Positions 1-5,509 of a stretch of DNA of 5,509 bases are shown in pieces. The DNA is from DATAAM01 sp036260075 (GTDB lineage: Bacteria > Actinomycetota > Acidimicrobiia > Acidimicrobiales > JAHWLA01). The position numbers and the translations under genes are program-made. The notes under the pieces were generated by a model that ran no database searches, was not told the origin of the DNA, and saw only the letters and a list, made by a program, of their open reading frames with translations. The stretch lies in assembly GCA_036260075.1 (NCBI GenBank), contig DATAAM010000243.1:1-5509 (forward strand), given 5' to 3'. Position 1 is the first letter of the stretch. The number at the start of each line of letters is the position of its first letter.

Positions 1-970
<970 letters not shown>

Positions 971-972
<2 letters not shown>

Positions 973-975
973 GGA
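971..975 (+). promoter_or_regulatory. Shine-Dalgarno site of mreC
   Basis: GAGGA overlaps the last two bases of the mreB stop codon and lies 10 nt before the GTG at 986. It supports that start for mreC. It is the beginning of a 12-nt string (971-982) that recurs exactly before mrdA at 2374-2385. Confidence 0.7.
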
Positions 976-985
976 ACCGGCCCGC

Positions 986-1816
986 GTGGCCGTCTACCGA
1001 CGCTCTGCCCGACCGCGCTTCACGCTCCTGCTCCTCGTCCTGACGGCGATCACGCTGCTCACGCTCGACGAGCGGGGCGCGGGCGCCATCCGTACCGTGC
1101 GTTCGGCTGCCCGCGACGCCTTCGCGCCGATCGCGTCGGCGGCCGACCGCGTGCTCGAGCCCATCGGGGACGTCTTCCAAGGGGTTGTCGACTACGGCGA
1201 CCTTGAGGCGGAGAACGCCCGCCTGCGCGAGCAGCTGGCCGAACGGGAAGGCGCGCAGGCCGAGGCGGTCGACGCCCAGCGGGAGCTGAAGGCCCTGCTC
1301 GACCAGCAGGAGCTCGACTTCGTCGGCGACGTCCCCACCGTGGCCGCCCGCGTGGTGTCCACCTCGCCCGACAACTTCCGGCTCGCCGTCGAGATCGACC
1401 GCGGCACCGACGCCGGCGTGGCCGAGGACATGCCGGTGGTGACGGGGGCCGGGCTCGTCGGGCGAGTGGCGAGCGTCTCGAGGACGCGGGCGACGGTGCT
1501 GCTGCTGACCGACCGCGAGTCGAGCGTCGGCGTGCGGCTCACGACCTCGGGCGACGTGGGCGTGGCCACCGGCCGCGGGCAGCGCACGCCGCTCCGGGTC
1601 GACCTCATCGATGCGGCCACCACAGTGGTCCCGGGCGAGGTCGTCGTCACCAGCGGGTTGCAGCAGAGCGTGTTCCCGCCAGGGATCCCCGTGGGCAAGG
1701 TGCGCACGGCGAGGACGGCGCCGGGCGCGCTGCAGCAGGACGTCGACATCGATCCCGTCGTCGACCTGCGGCGGCTCACGTTCGTGAAGGTCTTGCAGTG
1801 GAGCCCGCGGTCGTGA
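986..1816 (+). CDS. mreC: Rod shape-determining protein MreC
   Basis: MreC is a bitopic protein of the elongasome. Its extracytoplasmic part self-associates and binds PBP2, helping to switch on RodA-PBP2 synthesis. The 276-residue product has a short basic N-terminus (YRRSARPR), one transmembrane segment at about residues 12-27, a charged heptad-like region at about 70-112 (DLEAENARLREQLAERE...) expected to form the dimer coiled coil, and a beta-rich domain at about 115-270. Family hallmarks in that domain are GAGLVGRV (154-161), the LLLTDRESSVGVR segment (172-184) and SGLQQSVFPPGIPVGKV (223-239). Length is normal for MreC. The GTG start at 986 is preceded by GAGGA at 971-975, and the resulting basic tail plus membrane anchor is what the family requires. 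The gene begins 13 nt after mreB and its stop overlaps the mreD start, so it is part of the same operon. Confidence 0.96.
   Translation: MAVYRRSARPRFTLLLLVLTAITLLTLDERGAGAIRTVRSAARDAFAPIASAADRVLEPIGDVFQGVVDYGDLEAENARLREQLAEREGAQAEAVDAQRELKALLDQQELDFVGDVPTVAARVVSTSPDNFRLAVEIDRGTDAGVAEDMPVVTGAGLVGRVASVSRTRATVLLLTDRESSVGVRLTTSGDVGVATGRGQRTPLRVDLIDAATTVVPGEVVVTSGLQQSVFPPGIPVGKVRTARTAPGALQQDVDIDPVVDLRRLTFVKVLQWSPRS
1800..1803 (+). promoter_or_regulatory. Shine-Dalgarno site favouring the inner mreD start
   Basis: GGAG inside the end of mreC lies 9 nt before the GTG at 1813. A weaker GAAGG at 1786-1790 lies 7 nt before the alternative GTG at 1798. The better match plus the GTGA overlap at 1813-1816 decide for 1813, though not conclusively. 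Confidence 0.5.
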
Positions 1817-2304
1817 CCGGCCTCCGCTTCCGCCTGCCGCCCGCCCTGCTCCTGGTGCTGGTGCTGCAATCGGTGGCGTTGCAGGACCTGCGCGTGCGCG
1901 ACGTGCACCCCGACGCCCTGCTCCTGTTCGCGGTGGCCGCGGGCATCGTGGCCGGAGCCGAGCTCGGGGCGCTGGTGGCGTTCGCCACCGGCCTGGTGGC
2001 CGACCTCTTCGTGCAGACGCCGATGGGGCTGTCGGCCTTGGCGTTCGCGCTCGTGGCGTTCGCGGTGGGCACCGTGCAGGCCGGCCTGATCCGGGCGGCG
2101 TGGTGGATCACGCCGCTTACCGCCTTCGTGGGCAGCGCGCTGGGCGTGGTCCTGTTCGCCCTGATCGGCGCCGTGCTGGGCCAGGACCACCTCGTCACCG
2201 ACCGCCTGCCGTTGATCGCGCTCGTGGTGGCCCTGACGAACGCGGTGCTCAGCTTGCCCGCCGTGCGGCTGGCGAGCTGGGCGCTGGCGGAGGCCGATCG
2301 GTAG
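1813..2304 (+). CDS. mreD: Rod shape-determining protein MreD
   Basis: MreD is a small polytopic inner-membrane protein that works with MreC in the elongasome. It is needed for rod shape, though its molecular role is less well defined. From the GTG at 1813 the product has 163 residues, typical for MreD. It is almost entirely hydrophobic, with about five or six membrane segments separated by short charged turns. Recognisable family features are the HPDALLLFAVAAGIVAG stretch and the ATGLVADLFVQTPMGLSALAF segment, the usual MreD G-(L/F)-x-x-D-L…P-x-G-L-S signature. I chose 1813 because its GTG overlaps the mreC TGA as GTGA and follows GGAG at 1800-1803. A GTG at 1798 in the same frame would add five residues (MEPAV) and has a weaker SD. 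The low sequence conservation of the family makes the call rest on hydropathy, the motif and its place after mreC. Confidence 0.93.
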   Translation: MTGLRFRLPPALLLVLVLQSVALQDLRVRDVHPDALLLFAVAAGIVAGAELGALVAFATGLVADLFVQTPMGLSALAFALVAFAVGTVQAGLIRAAWWITPLTAFVGSALGVVLFALIGAVLGQDHLVTDRLPLIALVVALTNAVLSLPAVRLASWALAEADR

Positions 2305-2328
2305 ATGAGTCGACGCCGGGTCCTGTCA

Positions 2329-2353
2329 GGCAGGCGGCCCCTCCCCGCCTGCC
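2329..2353 (+). repeat. Perfect 9-bp inverted repeat (hairpin 1 of the mrdA leader)
   Basis: GGCAGGCGG (2329-2337) and CCGCCTGCC (2345-2353) are exact reverse complements with a 7-nt C-rich loop. Eight of the nine pairs are G-C. No T-tract follows. It could be an RNA processing or attenuation element, or chance in GC-rich DNA. Confidence 0.65.
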
Positions 2354-2371
2354 ACCCGGCGCCGAAGCGCA

Positions 2372-2395
2372 GAGAGGAACCGGCCTCCGGCCGGT
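2372..2395 (+). promoter_or_regulatory. Displaced Shine-Dalgarno plus hairpin before mrdA
   Basis: GAGAGGA at 2372-2378 is the only good SD before mrdA but lies 26 nt from the GTG at 2405, too far for normal initiation. The intervening bases begin with a perfect 7-bp hairpin: ACCGGCC (2379-2385), loop TCC, GGCCGGT (2389-2395). Folding this hairpin leaves 9 unpaired nt (2396-2404) before GTG, an ordinary SD spacing. The folded-spacer reading is an inference from geometry; the repeats themselves are seen directly. Confidence 0.5.
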
Positions 2396-2404
2396 GCTGT
2401 CGCC

Positions 2405-4312
2405 GTGATCCCGGGGGTGGTCGAGAACAGTCGCCTGCGCCTGGCCGTTCTGGGCGTGATCGTGGTGTCCCTGTTCGCCGCCCTGTTCACCCGTCTCTGG
2501 TACCTGCAGGTGATGGACTCCGACGAGTTCCAGGTGCAGGCCGAGCAGAACCAGTTGCGGCTGGTCTACGAGGAGGCGCCGCGGGGCCGCATCCTCGATC
2601 GGCAGGGACGGGTGCTGGTCGACAACCGCGTGTCGGAGGCGATCACCGTCAACCGGGTGGAGATGAAGGAGCACCGCGACGAGGTGGTGCCGCGGCTGGC
2701 CGCCTTGCTGGGCATCTCCGTGGGAGAGCTGGACAAGCGCATCGACGACCCGCGGTACAGCCCGTACAAGCCGGTGCCGGTGGCCGAGGACGTGCCCGAG
2801 GAGAAGATCGTCTACCTCAAGGAGCACCAGGCCGACTTCCCCGGCGTCGACGAGGCGAAGCTGGCCCGACGCACGTACCCCAACGGGGGCCTGGGCGCCC
2901 ACGTGCTCGGCTACGTGGGCGAGATCAACGACGCCGAGCTGGAGGGCCGTCGGGCCAAGGGCTACAAGCTCGGCGACTCCATCGGGAAGGCGGGCGTGGA
3001 GCAGGCCTACGAGGACGACCTGCGGGGCGAGCCGGGCATCACGAAGCTCGAGGTCGACTCACGGGGGCGGGTGTTGCGCACGCTGGCCTCGGTGCCGCCC
3101 GAGCAGGGCGACGACCTTCAGCTGAGCATCGACCTCGACGTGCAGCGGCTGGCCGAGGAGTCGTTGGCCAAGGGCCTGGACGCCGCCCGCCGCACGTTCG
3201 ACCGCAACGAGAAGAAGTTCTTCGTCGCCCCGGCGGGATCGGTGGTGGTCCTCGACCCGCGGGACGGCTCCGTCCTGGCCATGGCCTCCAACCCCACGTA
3301 CGAGCCCGGCTCGTTCGTCAACGGCATCCGGCCCGAGGTGTTCGCGGCGTTGAACGACCCCGCCGCCCACCACCCGCTGAACAACCGGGTGATCCAGGGC
3401 GAGTACGCGCCGGGCTCCACGTTCAAGCTGCCGTCCGCCATCGCGGCGATGCGGCGCGGCCTCATCAACGAGCGCACGTCCTACGAGGACAAGGGCTCGT
3501 TGCGGGTGGGCAACCGCACCTTCCGCAACGCGGGCAACAAGGCGTGGGGACGGGTGAACGTGACGCGGGGCCTGGCCGTGTCGAGCGACGTGTTCTTCTA
3601 CACGTTGGCGGCCGCCTTCTGGAACCAGCGCAGCCAGCACGGGGAGACGCCCATCCAGGACGCGGCGCGCGAGATGGGGATGGGGGAGAAGACGGGGATC
3701 GAGCTGGCCTTCGAGCGACGGGGCCGTCTGTCCGATCCTGCCGTGCGGAAGCGGCTTCACGAGGACAAGCCGAAGGCCTTCCCCGAGAGCCGGTGGTTCG
3801 CGGGCGACAACGTGAACATGGCCATCGGGCAGGGCGAGACGGTGGTGACGCCGTTGCAGCTCGCGGTGTCGTACGCAACGTTCGCCAACGGCGGCACGGT
3901 GTGGGAGCCGCGGCTGGGTGCCCGGGTGCTGGAGCAGGACGGCACGGTGGTGCGCGACATCCCGTCGGTGTCGCGGCGCAAGGTCGACCTGCCGCCGCCC
4001 ATCCGCAACGCGATCATGGGCGGGCTGCGGGGTGCGATCACCGATCCGAACGGCACCGCCCACGGCGCCTTCTTCGGCTTCTCGGCGTTCCCCGTGGCGG
4101 GCAAGACCGGCACCGCCCAGGTGTTCGGCAAGCAGGACACCGCCATCTTCGCCGGCTTCGCCCCCGCCAACGACCCGCAGTACACGATCGCGGTGGTGAT
4201 GGAGGAGGCGGGCTTCGGCGGGTCGGTGGCGGCACCGGTGGCCCGACGAATCTTCGCCGGGCTGGCGGGCGACCCGGTGGGCGACGTGCAGGTCGCCGGA
4301 GGGATCGACTGA
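2405..4312 (+). CDS. mrdA: Penicillin-binding protein 2 (elongasome D,D-transpeptidase)
   Basis: PBP2 is the monofunctional class B PBP that crosslinks peptidoglycan during side-wall growth and forms a complex with RodA. The 635-residue product has a short cytoplasmic tail, one membrane anchor at about residues 11-30 (LRLAVLGVIVVSLFAALFTR), and a pedestal/dimerisation region that opens with PRGRILDRQGRVLVDNR (59-75) and includes GLGAHVLGYVGEI (162-174). The C-terminal transpeptidase domain starts at about 235. Catalytic motifs are all present: STFK (Ser338 nucleophile, Lys341), SSD (393-395, the SxD form usual in PBP2 instead of SxN) and KTGT (567-570). Length is normal and there is no C-terminal PASTA extension, which separates it from division PBPs of the PonA2/PBP2x kind. 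The GTG at 2405 is the first start codon in this frame after a stop at 2306; GTG at 2417 is a weaker alternative. Placement between mreD and rodA supports the elongation role. Confidence 0.97.
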   Translation: MIPGVVENSRLRLAVLGVIVVSLFAALFTRLWYLQVMDSDEFQVQAEQNQLRLVYEEAPRGRILDRQGRVLVDNRVSEAITVNRVEMKEHRDEVVPRLAALLGISVGELDKRIDDPRYSPYKPVPVAEDVPEEKIVYLKEHQADFPGVDEAKLARRTYPNGGLGAHVLGYVGEINDAELEGRRAKGYKLGDSIGKAGVEQAYEDDLRGEPGITKLEVDSRGRVLRTLASVPPEQGDDLQLSIDLDVQRLAEESLAKGLDAARRTFDRNEKKFFVAPAGSVVVLDPRDGSVLAMASNPTYEPGSFVNGIRPEVFAALNDPAAHHPLNNRVIQGEYAPGSTFKLPSAIAAMRRGLINERTSYEDKGSLRVGNRTFRNAGNKAWGRVNVTRGLAVSSDVFFYTLAAAFWNQRSQHGETPIQDAAREMGMGEKTGIELAFERRGRLSDPAVRKRLHEDKPKAFPESRWFAGDNVNMAIGQGETVVTPLQLAVSYATFANGGTVWEPRLGARVLEQDGTVVRDIPSVSRRKVDLPPPIRNAIMGGLRGAITDPNGTAHGAFFGFSAFPVAGKTGTAQVFGKQDTAIFAGFAPANDPQYTIAVVMEEAGFGGSVAAPVARRIFAGLAGDPVGDVQVAGGID

Positions 4313-4398
4313 TGCCATCGCGACTCGGCCGTTCTTCGTGCGTCCAGCGCCGCATGAGGCGCTTGACGCACGAAGAAGCGGAGAGGAGATCGGGCTGA
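4312..4398 (+). CDS. Possible 28-codon bridging ORF between mrdA and rodA (coding status doubtful)
   Basis: An ATG at 4312 shares its A with the mrdA TGA, and the frame runs 28 codons to a TGA at 4396-4398 whose last base is the A of the rodA ATG. Both junctions therefore read TGATG. The product would be MPSRLGRSSC…THEEAERRSG, very basic, with no recognised domain. Much of it is the two arms of the inverted repeat at 4332-4377, so its composition is dictated by the hairpin. It has no strong SD close upstream, so it could only be made by ribosomes re-initiating after mrdA. It may simply be the untranslated spacer; its function, if any, would be coupling rodA translation to mrdA and not making a useful peptide. 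Confidence 0.2.
   Translation: MPSRLGRSSCVQRRMRRLTHEEAERRSG
4332..4377 (+). repeat. Long inverted repeat (about 19-bp hairpin) in the mrdA-rodA gap
   Basis: TTCTTCGTGCGTC (4332-4344) is the exact reverse complement of GACGCACGAAGAA (4365-4377). Inside, after a single C/T mismatch, AGCGCC (4346-4351) pairs with GGCGCT (4358-4363) around a 6-nt loop GCATGA. With G4378 bulged out, three more pairs (4329-4331 with 4379-4381) extend the stem to the edge of the rodA SD. There is no T-run after the stem. Candidates are a partial terminator or attenuator, an RNase III-type processing site setting the mrdA/rodA ratio, or a small dispersed palindromic repeat (REP/MITE-like). The structure is certain at sequence level; its role is not known. 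Confidence 0.85.
4384..4388 (+). promoter_or_regulatory. Shine-Dalgarno site of rodA
   Basis: AGGAG at 4384-4388 lies 9 nt before the ATG at 4398 and fixes the rodA start. It begins 2-6 nt after the end of the long hairpin, depending on whether the bulged extension forms, so stem formation could affect ribosome access. Confidence 0.75.
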
Positions 4399-5509
4399 TG
4401 GCGACGGCTGCGGGTGCGGGCGGACGTTCGTTCGGGCTGGGGCTGGGGGCGCGGGCGCGCCGGGAGGCGTCGCCGTGGCTGCACCTCGACCTCGTGCTCG
4501 TGTCGTCGGTGGTCGCCATCGCCGGCCTCGGCGTGCTGATGGTGTACAGCGCCACGAGGCGGCGGTTGGAGACAAGCGGGATCGAGCCGACGTACTACCT
4601 CAACCGGCAGCTGGTGTTCGTGATCCTCGGCATCGGCGTGATGGTGGCGGCCACCTTGGTCGACTACCGCGTGTTCCGCGACCGCGCCCCCGTGATCTAC
4701 CTGGCAACCGCGGTCCTGCTGCTCGCCGTCCTCACGCCGCTGGGGTCGGCCAGCAAGGGCACGCAGGCGTGGTTCCAGTTGGGGTCGTTCCAGTTGCAGC
4801 CGTCGGAGTGGGCGAAGCCGGCCATGATCGTGTGCCTCGCCGCGTACGCGTCGTTGCACCGCGGCGACCTCGACTCGCGGCGGCTGCTCGTCATCGTGGG
4901 CTTGACGGCCGCGCCGATGGGGCTGATCCTCCTCCAGCCGGACGTGGGCACCGACTTGGTGTTCGCCGCCATCCTGCTCGGCGTCATGCTGGTGGCCGGT
5001 GCCCGGCCGCGGCACCTGCTGGTGCTGCTCGGCCTCGGCGTGCTCGGCATCGTGGCCGTGCTGCAGCTCGGCCTGCTGCAGCAGTACCAGCAGGAGCGGC
5101 TCACCGCCTTCCTCGACCCCACCGAGGACACGCAGCGCTCGACCTACAACCTCAACCAGTCGAAGATCGCCATCGCCAACGGCGGGGTGACGGGACGGGG
5201 GCTGTTCCAGGGTTCGCAGACGAACCTCTCGTACGTGCCCGAGCAGCACACCGACTTCGTGTTCACGGTCGTGGGCGAGGAGCTGGGGCTGGTCGGCTCC
5301 GCCACGCTGCTGACCTTGTTCGCGCTGGTGGTGTGGCGCACGTGGCGGGCCGCCGCCCTCGCCCGCGACCTCAGCGGCACGTTGATCTGCGTGGGCGTGC
5401 TGGCCATGTTCGTGTTCCAGATCTTCGAGAACGTCGGCATGACGATGGGGATCATGCCGATCACCGGCATCCCCCTGCCCTTCGTGTCGTACGGGGGGTC
5501 GTCGACGCT
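4398..5509 (+). CDS. rodA: Rod shape-determining protein RodA (SEDS peptidoglycan glycosyltransferase), 3'-truncated by the window
   Basis: RodA polymerises lipid II into glycan strands for cell elongation, in complex with the neighbouring PBP2. The frame from ATG 4398 is open to the last base and gives 370 complete codons; RodA proteins are usually about 370-420 residues, so only the C-terminal end is missing. After a Gly/Ala/Arg-rich cytoplasmic tail (about 1-25), multiple membrane segments follow. SEDS motifs are visible: KGTQAWFQLGSFQLQPSEWAKP (120-141), LQPDVGTDLVF (179-189), TGRGLFQGSQTNLSYVPEQHTDFVFTVVGEELG (265-297) and ITGIPLPFVSYGGSS (355-369). Asp286 in HTDF sits at the position known to be essential in RodA enzymes, and Trp125 matches a conserved Trp near it. 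RodA rather than FtsW is inferred from the mreBCD-mrdA context; the sequence itself is shared SEDS. The start is supported by AGGAG at 4384-4388. Confidence 0.96.
   Translation, partial: MATAAGAGGRSFGLGLGARARREASPWLHLDLVLVSSVVAIAGLGVLMVYSATRRRLETSGIEPTYYLNRQLVFVILGIGVMVAATLVDYRVFRDRAPVIYLATAVLLLAVLTPLGSASKGTQAWFQLGSFQLQPSEWAKPAMIVCLAAYASLHRGDLDSRRLLVIVGLTAAPMGLILLQPDVGTDLVFAAILLGVMLVAGARPRHLLVLLGLGVLGIVAVLQLGLLQQYQQERLTAFLDPTEDTQRSTYNLNQSKIAIANGGVTGRGLFQGSQTNLSYVPEQHTDFVFTVVGEELGLVGSATLLTLFALVVWRTWRAAALARDLSGTLICVGVLAMFVFQIFENVGMTMGIMPITGIPLPFVSYGGSST

Larger units (their letters stand above)
2305..2404 (+). other. mreD-mrdA intergenic leader with two hairpins
   Basis: This 100-nt gap starts directly after the mreD TAG. 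It contains a 9-bp hairpin (2329-2353), a purine-rich SD-like run (2371-2379), a 7-bp hairpin (2379-2395) and then 9 nt up to the mrdA GTG. No T-run follows either hairpin, so a classical intrinsic terminator is not supported. I see no convincing -35/-10 pair. The likely role, if any, is at the RNA level (mrdA translation or mRNA processing); this is inference. Confidence 0.6.

Noticed and set aside
3581..3589. SSD in place of the SxN motif in PBP2, which at first looks like a lost catalytic residue.
   Set aside because: An SxD form is normal in the PBP2 family, so this does not indicate an inactive enzyme.
4332..4395. The long hairpin as an intrinsic terminator ending the transcript after mrdA.
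   Set aside because: No T-run follows the stem, and rodA begins 20 nt later with a good SD and no visible promoter of its own. Full termination here is unlikely; partial attenuation stays possible.
2305..4398. A 697-codon open frame on the + strand, one base off the mrdA frame, starting right after the mreD stop.
   Set aside because: It overlaps mrdA entirely, and mrdA has all PBP2 motifs in the other frame. Its translation is Arg/Gly/Pro-rich with no recognisable domain, as expected from a shadow frame in GC-rich coding DNA. Only its last 28 codons fall outside mrdA, and these are listed separately with low confidence.
3059..4555. A 498-codon open frame on the - strand opposite mrdA and the start of rodA.
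   Set aside because: It is antisense to two clearly identified genes, His/Arg-rich, without a recognisable motif or SD context. It is a shadow of third-position GC bias.
4038..5249. A 403-codon open frame on the - strand opposite the end of mrdA and most of rodA.
   Set aside because: It is antisense to the conserved SEDS sequence and rich in His, Gln and Arg, with no domain. It also crosses the inverted repeat, which explains part of its apparent coding look.

Overview
The window is a high-GC (around 70% by eye) stretch of a bacterial chromosome carrying the classic cell-elongation (rod-shape) cluster in canonical order, all on the + strand: mreB (5' end outside the window), mreC, mreD, mrdA (PBP2 transpeptidase) and rodA (SEDS glycosyltransferase, 3' end outside the window). 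Nearly every base is coding. GTG starts, G/C-ending codons and MreB/PBP2 proteins of ordinary length suggest a high-GC actinobacterium. The MreB tail with a GSGQCLEEFEALK-like sequence and the full mreBCD-mrdA-rodA order would suit a non-mycobacterial lineage such as Acidimicrobiia, but that placement is an inference and not proven here.

Layout: 1-972 is mreB. A 13-nt gap carrying a Shine-Dalgarno (SD) sequence leads to mreC (986-1816). mreD overlaps the mreC stop, best as a 4-nt GTGA overlap at 1813-1816, and runs to 2304. A 100-nt gap with two perfect hairpins (2329-2353 and 2379-2395) precedes mrdA (2405-4312). An 85-nt gap dominated by a long near-perfect inverted repeat (4332-4377) precedes rodA (4398 to the window end). 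No intergenic stretch exceeds 100 nt, and I see no convincing promoter, so the genes most likely form one transcript started upstream of the window.

How they work together: MreB filaments on the inner membrane face organise the elongasome. MreC (a single-pass protein with a coiled coil and an extracytoplasmic beta domain) and MreD (polytopic) link it to the synthases. RodA polymerises glycan strands from lipid II, and PBP2 crosslinks them and activates RodA.

The proteins are ordinary members of well-known families with their key motifs present; I see no new protein system. The non-routine material is in the two gaps flanking mrdA. They hold strong RNA-hairpin potential, a shared SD-bearing sequence module, a hairpin sitting between the only good SD and the mrdA start codon, and a 28-codon reading frame that bridges mrdA and rodA with stop/start overlaps at both ends.
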